Source: Parelaphostrongylus tenuis (lineage: Eukaryota; Nematoda; Chromadorea; Rhabditida; Metastrongylidae). Taken from it: 64,000 bases of DNA. The notes beneath the pieces were generated by a model. It ran no database searches. It saw nothing but the letters and a program-made list of their open reading frames with translations, and had not been told where the DNA came from. Of the stretch, positions 46,296 to 58,251 are shown piece after piece. Location of the stretch: positions 1-64,000 of the forward strand of contig JAHQIW010007401.1 in the NCBI GenBank assembly GCA_019055375.1, read 5' to 3'. Positions within the stretch are counted from its first letter, which is position 1. Every line of letters begins with the position of its first letter. Both the position numbers and the translations under genes were made by a program.

Positions 46296-46566
46296 TGAAA
46301 AAAGTTCTCGGCTTTGATTCATCCTTGAGAAATGCTTTACTCGACATCATTAAATGTCATCAAGGGTGATGTTATGAAATGCATATCTCGCCTATGCAGT
46401 GACCTGTGGTGGCCTACCGTTATATCGAGTCATTGGTGCTATTCTAAAGTCTGGTACAGGTTTGCCGACCGTAGAGGTATGGAAAGTTTAGTGACCCTTG
46501 ATGGTGGTTTCGGACGAACATTCACATGCCTGTTATAGGACACTTTTAATCGCTGCGCTAAACACG
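46296..46566 (-). repeat. Family B SINE, copy 5 (degraded)
   Basis: Plus-strand order GTTCTCGGCTTTGATTCATC, ACCTGTGGTGGCCTACC, GAGTCATTGGTGCTATTCT, TGGTACAGGTTTGCCGACCG and CGCTGCGCTAAAC matches the reverse of the family body and head, with heavy substitution. Confidence 0.6.
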
Positions 46567-47171
46567 TTCCAAGAAAAGTAATTAAATATTTTTGAATTAA
46601 AGAGTAAATTGAGTAAATTTTGAAAAATAAAGAACCAGAAGATAGAAAGATCGTCACTTTTCATTTCCTCAGAAAAGCGTAGTAAAATCGACAACATGAT
46701 TTCAAAAAGGTAACTGAAGGCATATTTTCCGCATAAGATGACTTCTTTGGTTCCAAAACAATATTTTTTTTTATCCTCCCAGATAAACCCTACAAATTTT
46801 GACAAATCTAGGAATATGTAGGTCTATTTAATCTGAGGGGTAAAATCAAATCAACGATATTCCATTGGACACGCTAATGAATTTCGGCACATGCGCACTA
46901 GCAAGTTACGGTATGAAATATAAATTGTTATATAGAAAACAGGTCATCATTAACGCGATGATTTATGCGAACAAATGCGAGGTAGTAAGTCGGAAGCATA
47001 AAACTGAGAACCAGTAGCACTTTTAGAAAAATAATGCCCTTGAAAAGACTTCTTTGATAATTGCGTTGGTATCCATATTTCATAATTGAACAATATCAGA
47101 TCAATCGCATTTGTATGCAGAACAAATTTTGGATGATAGTAAACTTTATCATTGTGGTGTATAATTGGAGT

Positions 47172-47368
47172 TCCTCAAGCCTTCCATCCCTCAGAGGTCG
47201 GCTGACTGGCTTGCCTTGAAGAACAGCAGCACTGATATCGATAGACCACGGCGAGTTATTGTCAAAGTCATAGATGCATCCAATCATCTCAAACAAAGCT
47301 CAAAATTGGAGACGAGTGCATGGCACATCCTCCAGGAACTGATCAACTCCGAGAGCTTTATCCTATAG
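47172..47368 (+). repeat. Family B SINE, copy 6 (5'-truncated)
   Basis: It starts within the body (CAAGCCTTCCATCCCTCAGA), keeps CCACGGCGAGTTATTGTCAA and GAGTGCATGGCACATCCT, and ends TCCGAGAGCTTTATCCT. The tRNA head is missing. Its 3' end abuts the RTE relic. Confidence 0.7.
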
Positions 47369-47389
47369 CTTCTATCAACTGTCTTCCCA

Positions 47390-47775
47390 TGCGTCAAGTG
47401 ACTCAAGCAGGTGTCAATGAAACTGCCATTTTTCCTTTCGAATGTAGAATCAGTCAGTGGATTCATCCTCACTACAGGTATTCGATGCATCACATCTTGC
47501 CTCTATGTCGTTCATAAAAAAATTGGATCATCGGATCGGTGTTTTCTTGTGGTGCGTTTGTCTCGATGGATCAAACTGGTAACGGCTGCCATTCATCGCT
47601 TGTCGTTGAAACGCATTTGTCCGACTCAAGCTTTGACGTTTTTACGAGTATGTCATCTCTGATCCTCGATTGTTGACGTAGTTCAAAACTTCGGATTCTT
47701 CCTCTCATTTCCGAGATCCGAGGTACCCTCGTGATTGTCTTTTCGACTACTCATGTGATAATGCTAAGTCACTTT
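47390..47775 (-). pseudogene. RTE-type retrotransposon 3' end, degraded copy
   Basis: The sequence aligns block by block with the 61.65-62.06 kb copy, for example GTAACGGCTGCCATTCATCG against GTAACGGCTCTCGTCCATCG, and GATTGTTGACGTAG against GATCGTTGACGTAG. Frameshifts break the frame. It ends GTCAAGTGACTCAAGCAGG next to a family B copy. Confidence 0.7.
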
Positions 47776-48809
47776 AATACAGTTTACGTAGTCCCAGTAC
47801 GTGGTGGAATGAATCATAAAGTTGTAAAGATGAAGATGAAGACAGGTAATCTTTGTTCTCTTCAATACTTTCCCGATATTCTTGAACGCTTCGGAAGCCG
47901 CTCGTTTTCTCCTGCTTCCCTCTGAAGCTAGCTTTTCATCACACTTACTTCCAGACCAAGACAGAGACGGACTAAAAAATTCGGAATACTCATTTAACCG
48001 ATCAAACCAGGCGCAAACGGGGCATCCAGAATCATTCCGTTCCTCGTAAACATATTATTACGAGCCAAAAGTCGATAACGTTTTGTATTGATCCACCACT
48101 TATTTTGAGACGAAACGTTTCTCAGCGTGTGATCCTGATTCTTTGAAATTATTAACCATAAGGAGCTACATTTTTACAATTCAGTTCTCTCCGATTGCAC
48201 TGCAAAAGCAATCAATGATTGCAGCACATTATTCAAAAAGTTATGAGTCGAAAGCAAAAATAATATGTTTCTCTTTCAATCACTTACACGACTCAATACC
48301 AAACTCCTTCATTCGTTTGAAGTTACAATCAGTCAAAAGGAACAAACTTAGAAATGGAAGACACCGACAGACAAGAAAATCTTGTTTGCACATGAGTTTT
48401 TTCGCTCTTCAAGACGTCTTTGAGCCATTTAACATTCAACTCTAAACTCGCTGATAAACGCTGAAGCGTTGATGAGTTCAGGAACTAAAAAGTTTCTCAC
48501 GAGCACACAAACTATTTCGTCAATTCAACACAATGACCGCTTTACTTTTGTTCATTGGAGGACGCCTAAAAGGTTCTTATAACATTGTAAACCTAGCATC
48601 TTTTCAGAAGTTACAAATGAAAAAAACCAGCGCTATGCATAAATTGCCGAAGAGCTGAAAGAATGTGCAAGTGGCGTAGAGTGCCAAGAATGGATGTACG
48701 CACATTTCATAAGTTAAGGCAATGTTCTTTACTAACTAAGTTTGATCGTTTCTCTAAACTATAGTGACGCATGTTTGACTCTTCTCGCAGGCGCCAAGAA
48801 CTCTCCCAC
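47776..48809. other. No supported gene
   Basis: A plus frame at 48143-48445 (100 codons) is open but has low-complexity, unremarkable composition and no splice support. Confidence 0.35.
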
Positions 48810-48987
48810 AATGTGCCTGATAATCATTATTTGAGCCACGCATGTCAGTGGTCTATCAATGAGGGCTGACTTAACTGCCCGAGTGACGAGATCGCAAGAT
48901 CGAAACACGTGTATCGGGCTCTATAAGTCAGCCCTCATTGATAGACCACTGACATGCGTGGCTCAAATAATGATTATCAGGCATATT
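48810..48987. repeat. Foldback element with near-perfect 64-base arms and central ribozyme
   Basis: The left arm 48810-48873 and right arm 48924-48987 are reverse complements with about one mismatch (for example GAGCCACGCATGTCAGTGGT on the left). The 50-base spacer holds one hammerhead motif. High arm identity implies recent origin or arm correction. Sequence after the right arm (GTGGTCTTAAGAAAACACTC) continues the 38 kb family. Confidence 0.88.
48877..48919 (+). ncRNA. Hammerhead ribozyme with C3-to-G change (48.9 kb)
   Basis: Helix I GCCCGA/TCGGGC, helix II GATC GCAA GATC, GAA, helix III ACACGTGT and triplet GTA are all present, but the core reads GTGACGA: C3 is G (48883). C3 pairs with G8 in the active fold, so this copy should fold but not cleave. 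Confidence 0.75.
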
Positions 48988-50614
48988 GAAATTTAAGTAG
49001 TGGTCTTAAGAAAACACTCAAAAACGAAAGACATCTCCCACAATGGTTTCTTTTATCATCCTTGACGGAAAATGTTCTTAGAGATGAAACTACAGTGTTA
49101 GCCTACCTCAGCCAGGTTAGGCCAAATGGGACATTGTTCGATATTTAGACTCGTAACTTCAGCCCTTATATTAGGATTAGCTACCATCATGGAAAAAATT
49201 CAGTAGAAGGATGGCAAACCTCCTCCTGATTCACTCGAATGAGCTGTCGCCCGTAGTAACGATCAGGGCTGACCCAGCTACCCAGCGATTCCAATGAGAA
49301 TCGCGCAATACACCAAAGAGATGTCCAGTGACCCGCGCTACTCGTCTGAAGGTGGTCATTTGAGGCCCAAGCATTTAATCGTAGTTTAGCTCATATTTAA
49401 TCCAATAGATCAGCTTTTGCAAGGCCATAGTGAACCCTCTGATTACTGTCTCATGGACTGTGATATTTCTATCTATTGGTATCTCAAATTTCACCTTCAG
49501 TTCCCCGTCAGTTTTCATCATTGCGATGACTAACCGAAACATGAGCGAACTAATATTGTGCTTTCCATATCCGATCATCTATGAGAGAGGATCTTCTGAT
49601 AACTGATAAAGCTGTAATGGAAGCGAATAACACGCAACGTGGAGAACATTTTGTTTTGGACAAAAATGCCTCTATTTCATTCCGATTGAAGAATGGGAGT
49701 TTTAGAGAATGAAATGTGAAAACGCTGAGAAAGGAAAACAACTGCAAACTTAAAGAATATAATAATCAACCACGAAACAAACCTTCTAATGTTCATCACA
49801 TACTACGATGGTATTGAATATTAGAAAATCTCAAGGCACAACATGATCAATTTTCAAAACGCTCTTTTCCGATTGCAATTTTGAAAAATCTTGGCAAATT
49901 TTTTCAAAAAATATCAAAGACAATCGTGATCTCTTTCATAAGCCGCTTTTATGAATGTTCACAATTCCATAATTTTGATTTGCGAAGAGAAAGCAAATTC
50001 TAACAGGCGAACAAATTCGACTTAAGACAGGGATGAGTTGTAATCAACGGTGATCTGCTGTGAAGTCATCGAGCTACGAAAATAACAACATTATTGCTCT
50101 GTCATGTGTTTTGTACTTCAGATTTGCTTCGAGAGTGTCGGTCAATAATCACACAACAATAGATGTCCTTGAGAGATTTACCAAGCTTTAGTAAACACAA
50201 TCGAACGAGACACCATTGATCTTTTTGAAACAAAAACCCGAACAAAACAAGCCTTTCGAGGATTTGTTGCTACAGGAAAAAAGCAAGATTCAGTGATAGT
50301 ATCTCATAAGCACTTCATTAATGAAATGATGAAAAAAAAATGAATGGGTGGAAAATGACTAGCATGATGAGATCGGAAGTGTTCGCTGTTTACAACAATG
50401 CCGCCGTAACTGGCTTCATCGTTACCAACAGGGTGGTTCTTTCGTATATTTCGCACTTAAGATAAGAAAATAAATCTTCGAATGGAAACGGTGAGAAAGA
50501 TATGTAAACGGTCACAGCACAGTTTACACATATAAGAATACCGTAACGAGCAGAGATAGATTAACTGCCCTTTATCAAACATCTGACAACCACTAGAGGC
50601 ACCCTACACCACCA
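48988..50614. other. No supported gene
   Basis: AT-rich. Minus frames 49375-49578 and 49550-49747 are open without further support. Confidence 0.35.
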
Positions 50615-50620
50615 TTTATT
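50615..50620 (-). terminator. Possible polyadenylation signal AATAAA
   Basis: It lies about 130 bases after the stop codon of the three-exon minus gene ending at 50753. The hexamer is common by chance in AT-rich DNA. Confidence 0.3.
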
Positions 50621-50752
50621 ACGTATTAAAGTTTCTTTCTCTTTATAATGACCACTTGGAAGCATCTGAAAGGTATTCTACAAGATATTGAGGCTTTAAG
50701 GTTATTCCTGGCCTATTAATGTCTAATGTTAAGCCATGATAAGAGGCACTCC

Positions 50753-51286
50753 TTAACAACGATTGAACGGATGCGAATTAATGTCTGCAGAGAAATGATG
50801 ATAAGGCAAAGTGAAGTTTTTTGTTCTTAGACATTATCGGCCACACGAAAGTTGCTCAGTTTTTGTCAACAAAATTCCATCCAGAGTGATAGATTGAGAG
50901 GAAGACACTGGTTCCCATCAGTGGTTAATGGATATCAGCTACGAAAACTGGTTCAGCATACAAAACTGTATGAGAGAACAAAAACACATACTTACTTAGA
51001 TACTTAGATGGTCCGTTTTCACTAGTTGCACGGACCCCAACACATATTTCAAATGGTATATTGCTATCGTGCCTATGATATTCCTTGGTTTCGTGAAGTA
51101 ACTTTGCAAGGGCGTTTTCAGGTGTTAAGATGTCGTTTCCAAGGAATGGATTTCGGCGATGGAGCCTTAACCGGGCTTCCTATTTGCTGATTCGGAGATG
51201 ATGTTGGGCCGAGATCAAAAGTAAAAGAAATCAATTGACCGCTCACGGATGATGTAAAGGCCGAAAATCCGAGAACAAAAATCATA
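50753..51286 (-). CDS. Three-exon gene for an 84-residue, possibly secreted protein
   Basis: Exon 1 begins right after an acceptor (ATTTTGCAG|TATG), as at a nematode trans-splice site. It encodes MIFVLGFSAFTSS (51285-51247) and ends at TCC|GTGAGC. Exon 2 (51179-50996) follows a 67-base intron ending AAATAG and reads EARLRLHRRNPFLGNDILTP, ENALAKLLHETKEYHRHDSN, IPFEICVGVRATSENG, then donor A|GTAAGT. Exon 3 (50784-50753), after acceptor TTTCTCTGCAG, completes an Asn codon and reads INSHPFNRC to TAA. Phases agree at both introns. The hydrophobic start suggests a short signal peptide; a dibasic HRR follows, and two cysteines could form a disulfide. No family is recognised. The minus frame 51118-51369 mixes exon 1 with intron and is not the true product. 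Confidence 0.5.
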
Positions 51287-51289
51287 CTG

Positions 51290-52180
51290 CAAAATGCTAA
51301 CACTGTGCTTCTATTGAGTAGAGGCAGTTGAAAAGCAGTCCACAAGATCACAGCAAATAATAGGTTCAAAGTGCATTGGGATAGGGTTGACTCTCAAAGC
51401 ATAAGAAAACAGGCAAAATTTATCCAAGGCACAAGTTCTTTCGAGCTTTTCTAGAACTTTGAAACTTTTCAAGAAATTATGAAGCTTTGAGATCGTTAGT
51501 TAACACGAGCATACTCGCAGACGCTTAAATGTATCTTTTTTTTTTGTGAATTTTTTGCTGGTTACATATTACCATACAAAGCAGTATCTAAACGCGATAA
51601 TCGCTTCGTGTCATGCCAATAATTCGCCATTCTGGTTTAAAAATAATATTACGAAGCGTTAGAAATCGTAGCATTCAAAGAGAATAGATGGAACATTGAA
51701 CGAAGTAAAGCGTTGAAAATGTCTCGGAAGTGAACCGGGGCTTTGGGACGGGTAATCCGCCTTGGCGCATCGGTTAACCGACGTCGCCGCCGTCACCGTT
51801 CTGGCTTACGCGTTCTTCCTTATCAGGCGAGGATTAGGGCGATTAGTGAGAGTGACAGGAGAGAGCGGGCGCTAAGTGGTGATGAGCAAGACCGTTCGTG
51901 GAACAGTTCCTTTCACCCGTTCCCATCAAAGTTAGTCAGTCTTCTCTTTTGCTGGATTGCTCACTATTTTTATCATATATTTATATTATATAGTTTAGAA
52001 TTTTCCTTCAACTGGTTTGAGTTTCCCAGTCTACCCTTACTATCATGCGTCTATCCATGGTTATTCATTAATTTTTTTAGATAAATCTAAGCAATTGATA
52101 TTGTTGTCTAGAGCACAGCCTATAATTTGAAATTTTTCGTTTGATAAAGTTTTACAAGAGAAGAAATGTTTCGTTGCAGC
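51290..52180. other. No supported gene
   Basis: A plus frame at 51743-52084 has an arginine-rich start (VNRRRRRHRSGLRV) and a hydrophobic end. The RRRR block and GAGAGTGACAGGAGAG-type purine text look like low complexity, so I do not call it. Confidence 0.3.
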
Positions 52181-52193
52181 ATATCCTAGCGCA

Positions 52194-52487
52194 TGTGGCG
52201 CAGTAATTAGAGGTGCTCTGCCTCGCATACAAGGCTAATGGTTCGATCTCGCGCTCATGGCTGACCAAGCCATCCATCCTTTCGGAATCGTTAAATTGGT
52301 ACCAGACGGGTTTCAGACTTATCTGCGAAAAAAGCAGCACTGACTCGATACAACGGGAGGTTACTGCTAGCATGTAAAGGCTATATTTGCATTCAATAAC
52401 CTCGAACGAAGTTAAAAATTGAAGAAGATTGCATGGCGCATCTCTCTGGGATTGATCGACACAGAGAGCTTTATACTTTATCCTTTT
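52194..52487 (+). repeat. Family B SINE, copy 7, with exact 12-base target duplication
   Basis: Box A GTGGCGCAGTAATTAGAGG, box B GGTTCGATCTCGCG, the full body (CCATCCATCC, GGTACCAGACGGG, CAGCACTGACTCG) and end GAGAGCTTTATACTTTATCC. The flanks TATCCTAGCGCA at 52182-52193 and 52488-52499 are identical, a target-site duplication. Best evidence in the window that family B moves by retroposition. Confidence 0.9.
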
Positions 52488-53326
52488 TATCCTAGCGCAA
52501 TACCATACCTCAATATTTAAGAAGAAAAGTCTAGTTATGACATTACTCCAAAGAAATTCTATTGCTGCAGATCATCAACAACACCATCCCATTCAAAATG
52601 TACAAATCAACAGGATGATATTAGGGTCAAGTGAAGCGTTAAGGTTCCAGATGCCATGCAGTACACCCATTGCTGCTTGTTCAATATTGTCCCGGAGCAA
52701 CGAGCCTACATCGCTCCTAGTAATGCCTCGTAATGAATTGATATTAATCTCTGTAAAACAGAGTTCTCTCCCACACAAAAATATCGGCAAAGCTCAATGA
52801 TGAAGCACTGGTGAATGTTCACTAAAGCTATCATTTAATTCTATTAATAAACGACCCACTAACATCCATTCATGAGAAAGACAAATTTCAAAGTGTAGGT
52901 GGGACTCGCTAGAAATCTGTACACCATCGTGAATGATTAATAGAAGACAATAGACTTAAAAAAGCTCTGACATCCATATGTCGGTGTTTGTTTTCAGATG
53001 GCGGTGTAAACCTCTGGAAATGATACATTTTATATATGAATCAGATATCAGATCAGAGTGTAGAATCACATTATAGTTAAAACGGAGTGGACTGCTGTGA
53101 TTTCTTTCTTAAAATGTAAAGTGTTGTGAATGGAGGTAGACTTCCAAATCATTGAACTTTGAACAGTTTTTTTTATCTCAAAGTGTTAATTTTAATTAGC
53201 GTCAAACAAATGGTGACAAAGTCAACTCAACAGAAGACTATCTAGTTTCTCATAGTGCGCGATTCTAAAAAGGCATAATTGCATACAGAAAGTCGACCTT
53301 TACAATAATAAGACAAAATCTAAAAA

Positions 53327-53608
53327 ATGAATTGTAAAAGAAATTCGGCTGCAGTCGGGCGGGCTCTTTCTGGCCTAGTATCAACTGAGCTAAGAACACG
53401 AGTGTCTGCTGAACTGTTGCCACGGATGAATCTGTACACAGTCTCGAAAAGACGGCTAAAACCATTCTTAAGGATTATAGATACATGCTTTGGCGAGGAT
53501 TGTAATAAACAGTCGAGTAAAGAACTAAGAACAATATCAAGCATTCGCAATTTCTTGAAAGGTCTTCTCATCAAGGAACGAGTCAAAATTCACCTGCCGG
53601 TATCATGA
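53327..53608 (+). CDS. Hypothetical 93-residue protein
   Basis: It is open from ATG to TGA and begins MNCKRNSAAVGRALSGLVST, with ELRTRVSAELLPRMNLYTVS and FLKGLLIKERVKIHLPVS. Composition looks protein-like, but both minus frames across the same bases are also open (53265-53465 and 53320-53586, the latter with KHVSIILKNGFSRLFETVYR), so strand is uncertain. No family is recognised. Confidence 0.3.
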   Translation: MNCKRNSAAVGRALSGLVSTELRTRVSAELLPRMNLYTVSKRRLKPFLRIIDTCFGEDCNKQSSKELRTISSIRNFLKGLLIKERVKIHLPVS

Positions 53609-55470
53609 ACTACTACGACGCGTGGTGCTTCACGTCATCGGCCACATTTTTGGTGAAATAATTGATCAGCCAAGCATTATGGGAGTCTAAGCTAACTCCA
53701 TGTGCAAATAATTTTACAGCGTCAGCTTGCATTGGTTTGCAGCGATCTCATAGTCAAGATGATTGATTCCCAGGCTCTCTTATCGCAAACTTTATCATGA
53801 GTAAATATTGATGAAATCACAAGCTTCTCCTACTAAATTTTCTATGAAGGTGCGGAAGTACTTTTTGGCGTGGGAAAATCTGCTAGGAGAATAAACACTT
53901 GATTGTAAACCTATGTTTGACTTTGCGATAAGGCAGGGAGAATAGCGGAAGCAGATCTCAGAAAACGCAAAAAAACTGCCAAGAGCTAGCTTATTCAACA
54001 AAAAATTCGTAGAGAAGTAAAAATTAGCTATAATGAATGGATGATAGCGGATTCAAATAGAACTTCAACATAAAGAGGCGAATTTTAACAACCAACTAGA
54101 TTTTTTTGTTATTTCACTACAATAATTGAAAAAGCTATCTGTGAGGTGACAGTGGTACACCTGAGAAAACAAGATCATGCGTAAAAAATTAATGTGGACT
54201 TTCTATTTGTTTCTGCTAAGTCGACTAAGAAACATTCGCGGAAACTTAATCGAATCCAAACAAACAGCACTCCTTATGGAATTTGAGGGATGACGGAGGA
54301 TATATGTTGCGACGGGGCGCCAGACACGCCGATCGTCAAGAGATGCCATTTTACAACTTTGTAGCAGTGCTGTTGATCATGAATACAATCATTCAGTTCT
54401 AACTGGACGTTGGTCGCGCGCAAAAAAAAAAAGAATGAAATCAATTCGACGAACGAATTAGGTCATTGGAATCCGTGAGGCGTAATTTACATCACAAAAG
54501 TCGAAATTACGTCGTTATCAGATCGATGAGATCTAATGAGCAATCCAGACTCTACCATTATAGAGCATTCTGACACAACGAAGAAGAAGAAACAGTGCAA
54601 TGACCATTATGGAGCACTTGAGCGACACTGGTTAGTTCGTTATTCCATGTTCCATCGGAAATCAGATACCGCTTAGCTACATGGAACGTCGAATATTCAA
54701 AGACCATTAAAGCAGAATCTGACAGGCAATAAATACATTGTCATGCATGATCTGGAATTTCCGGCTCATACTTGAGGATTTCAAAGAAAGCTCACTAACT
54801 GATTTGACTTTAAATATCACTACAGAAAAAGTGGAGACATAACCTCGCTATTTCCTGGAATATAGGTGTATGCGAGCACTGGAAGTCACGAAACGAATTC
54901 GCTTAAAAAATTAAGTTATTGTATTTCCTTTGTGGTCGATTCGTTTTAAACTTTTCGAAGAATGTGTTAGAAAACAAAAAATTCCACACATCAAAAATAA
55001 CGGCTCATTTGAGTTTCTTGGTGGCAATAATAATAATAGCGGAAGACGAGTTCAGTGTACTACAGCGAAGATTCATTGAACACTGTGTAAAGCAGGAAAC
55101 GACTGTCGGCTCTGACCACACCCGTTTGTCACCCGGTGTTTTGTAGACGGCACATCTCAAAAGGATTATCGTGACGTGAGATCTTTAGGGTGGAAGTTAC
55201 GTTATCTAACCGCAATATCTTTATGAATGGTCAAATGACTAGCGGCTGCAGATAGAATGGTGTTGGATGAGCATGAAGGGTTCATTTGGATGGTTCCACA
55301 ACCGGCTGAAAGAACGAAGATCTTGCCACACGTCACAAATTGACCGAAATCTCTGAACTGCTCCAATCACAGTGATAAACCACAAGGGGCGGAAATGAGA
55401 AGAGACTTGCTGCGATGAACTTTGTTTATGTTTTAGGTACTTTTTATGATATTATTATTTTGAAATAATA
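53609..55470. other. No supported gene
   Basis: Plus frame 54919-55146 and minus frame 53795-54001 are open but unsupported. Confidence 0.35.
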
Positions 55471-55722
55471 ATGGGGACGCCGTGAGCTAGTGGTTGTGAT
55501 GCTGGGCGCAGCGCGCTGAATCCCCCAATTCCACCCCCAACCTTTTCTGGCAATTAGCAACAACGCCTTATGGAACACCACAGCTAGGCTATCCTCGAGA
55601 ATGAAATGAGACGCACTCAAACAGTATTTCACGACGTTCAAGAAGAAGACGAAAAACGAATTGAATGCTAGAACTACTAGGATTTGCACAGTGAAAAAAT
55701 AGAAAAAACACTCTTCGTTCAA
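55471..55722 (+). repeat. Family C short interspersed repeat, copy 2
   Basis: The tRNA-like head GACGCCGTGAGCTAGTGG and TGTGATGCTGGGCGCAGCGC lead into the shared body (GGAACACCACAGCTAGGCTA, GAAGAAGACGAAAAACG) and the GCACAGTGAAAAAAT tail. It is the most complete family C copy here. Confidence 0.75.
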
Positions 55723-56138
55723 ACTCTTCAACAGACCTAGCTCACACAGTAATAAGCAAAAGCAATTTACTACTATTCATTTCAAACGTTCTAAGTCGAC
55801 TAGATTAACCCTCAGCGATTCCTTACGGATTTATTCAGTATTCCAGTATGGACGTTGAAGGAATAAACGCAAGTAATACCATTATATTCTATTCACTCAT
55901 CTGGCATAGATCCTATATCTAGAACTTTGTAATCTACACTCTGCCAATTAGAAACACTCGAACATCTGGATTTCACGATTTTCGTAAAATTCGGCTTTTG
56001 AAATGGCGAGCGTTCAGCTATTTCTTTGATATTACACAAATTTCAGATCGTTACAACTTTCGTAATGTGTTACTGCCCAGATCATAAGAATCTCCGAGTC
56101 ACTTATTTCTTGACATTATGGCTTGCGGTGTATTTTGA

Positions 56139-56405
56139 ATGTTGCCTGCCAAAGATGACACTGAGCCTTCCTTTTACGACAGATGTAAGAGACTAAAGGC
56201 AGCCATTCGTTCTGGCTTGATGTCGGAGGAAGCTTGCTTCTTCGAAAAAATCGTTAACGCTAACTGGCCGGGTCTAAGTCGCATGAGGAGTCTGATATTG
56301 AAAAGATCTAACAAATCCATTTCTCAAGGTTATGGCGTGCATGTAAATTTGAGTCTAACGAAGTTTTCAAAAAAAAGTTCTGCCACTAGCATAGCATATG
56401 AATAA
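56139..56405 (+). CDS. Hypothetical 88-residue protein
   Basis: ATG follows an in-frame TGA directly. The frame reads MLPAKDDTEPSFYDRCKRLK, AAIRSGLMSEEACFFEKIVN, ANWPGLSRMRSLILKRSN and stops at TAA with AATAAA overlapping (56403). It is coding-like in composition and mostly helical by eye. A second plus frame over 56046-56190 opens after a good acceptor (CACAAATTTCAG) and ends at GAT|GTAAGA, reading IVTTFVMCYCPDHKNLRVTY; the two are alternatives. No family is recognised. Confidence 0.35.
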   Translation: MLPAKDDTEPSFYDRCKRLKAAIRSGLMSEEACFFEKIVNANWPGLSRMRSLILKRSNKSISQGYGVHVNLSLTKFSKKSSATSIAYE

Positions 56406-56770
56406 TAAATGGGGTCTAAGCCTTACTTGGTTTCATAGAAATCATGATAATTTCCTACGTCCCTCCACCTAACCCGATAAATGGCCGGAATAGCTTTCCT
56501 TTCAATAGTGGACGAACAATGAACAGTGAACAGCTCATCCTCCATCAGCCAAAGCTGAGATGTTCTGCATTTCTCATATTCCACCAGCTTAACAAAGAAC
56601 GAACTTAAGTGACGGCAGAACCAAAAACATCTTTTCGTGGAAAAAAAACAGCGAAAAAATTACCAGCTAAAGCTAAAATATGGAGCCCTTCAAGAGTACT
56701 TCAGGAATAGAAAGTACTGATTTCTGCTTATTCCTGTTCGACTCACTCAGGGATTATTAAAACTTGGATA

Positions 56771-57147
56771 TTGTTTCGAAAATTAATAAAATTTTCGGAG
56801 ACAGTTGCATCGTTTGGAAGAATGGAAAAACGCGATGTGACGGCTTTTCTATTCATGATCGATGGTGCAAAGCGATGTTCAGCGGTTTGCAAAATACATA
56901 ATAAAGAGGCAAACATGGAACACATCGACCTTTACTCTCAATGCCAGTTTACTGTATAGCAATGAGCACGAATGGGAATTGCATTAAAACGTTCAAAAAC
57001 GACGTCATTCATCGTTCAACCACGACATCACATCTAGCAACCAATGACGAATTTCTAAAATTTGAAGAGGATGGGCAGGCAATTCCTCTCGGATTCTTTC
57101 TATCTCAACAGGCAGCCCAATGCGCTCTCATATCCAAGCTCAAATAG
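56771..57147 (+). other. Two overlapping open frames, possible decayed gene
   Basis: 56771-56959 reads FSETVASFGRMEKRDVTAFL and CKIHNKEANMEHIDLYSQC. 56941-57147, in another frame, reads ATNDEFLKFEEDGQAIPLGF and LSQQAAQCALISKLK. Together they could be one gene broken by a frameshift or intron. No family is recognised. Confidence 0.25.
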
Positions 57148-57149
57148 AT

Positions 57150-58251
57150 GGAGCCATCGCCTGCTTATCTTCTTATTGTTGAAAATCTTCATCCAATTCG
57201 TCATTGAAGCGTAGTTAACGGGACAAAAGCGTATGAAGAGTATATGGTTCCAGTTCTCGATAACATTAGAAAATCATAGGGTACAAATTAGAACATGATC
57301 AGTCCATTTTTAGAACTTTCCAAATTTCGTAGAGATATATTTTACACAGTGGATAGAGATTAGGATAGGATACAAAGAGATTAAGAAAAATCGGTCATTT
57401 TGTTGAGTTAAATGAGCCATTAACAAAACGAAAACATGCATTGGTTGAGGCTAGATAGAGACAGAGGAGGAGTGAGGACAATGACCGACCCCTTGGCGGG
57501 CCGTCCAAATAGTTAAACAGTCCCGAAAGCAGAGAACACGCTTAGGCGGCTGCGGCTGAGTAGACGTATGCGAATCAGCAAACTCTGATAAGAGAAATAT
57601 ACCAATTAAAACGTGACCCAACTTTCCGAAACCTGACTGCACTTTCACGACTATGGAAGTATTTGGAAAATTTCAAATTTCACATATATGTAAGAAAATT
57701 TTGTTCATATACATCTACTTATAATTGACGCACAACTCTTAGGAGTCGTACCGTCTCGAACACCGCCAAATTTTCACCCTTGTAAACATGTTAGCACTTT
57801 TTTTTCTCTTTTCACTTCAAACCATAATTTCCCCATAACTAGACAACTTCTGAGATCGGACTTCCTCTGATCGCAGAACAGCCATTGATTCAGTTCGTCG
57901 GGTTTGAATGGTACGTATGTTACTATTTACCTATATTACTACGATCTCTTAGACAAACGCGCACGCTGTCATCAGCATTTGGAAAGGTTTTACAGCCTAT
58001 AGTGAATCCATTCGGTATTCCTGACAGCCGCAAATTGTACATAATTGTCATGACTGGCCAAAACGACTAAAAAAGTCGCTATTGAATGAATTTATGTAAT
58101 ATGGGAAAATATTTCCGTCACCCACTGAACTGAAAGTGAATTCTGCACGTTCAAAATGTCAGTAGTGTGCTTATCACACGAAGAACATTTATAAATTTGC
58201 TTCCACCGCGGAACGTGCTTTTTGAACTAGATCAAGAACAAAATAAAAGAA
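57150..58251. other. No supported gene
   Basis: A minus frame at 57451-57648 has a hydrophobic run (HVLIGIFLLSEFA) then cysteines and could be a secreted peptide exon, but no splice site or ATG supports it. Confidence 0.3.
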
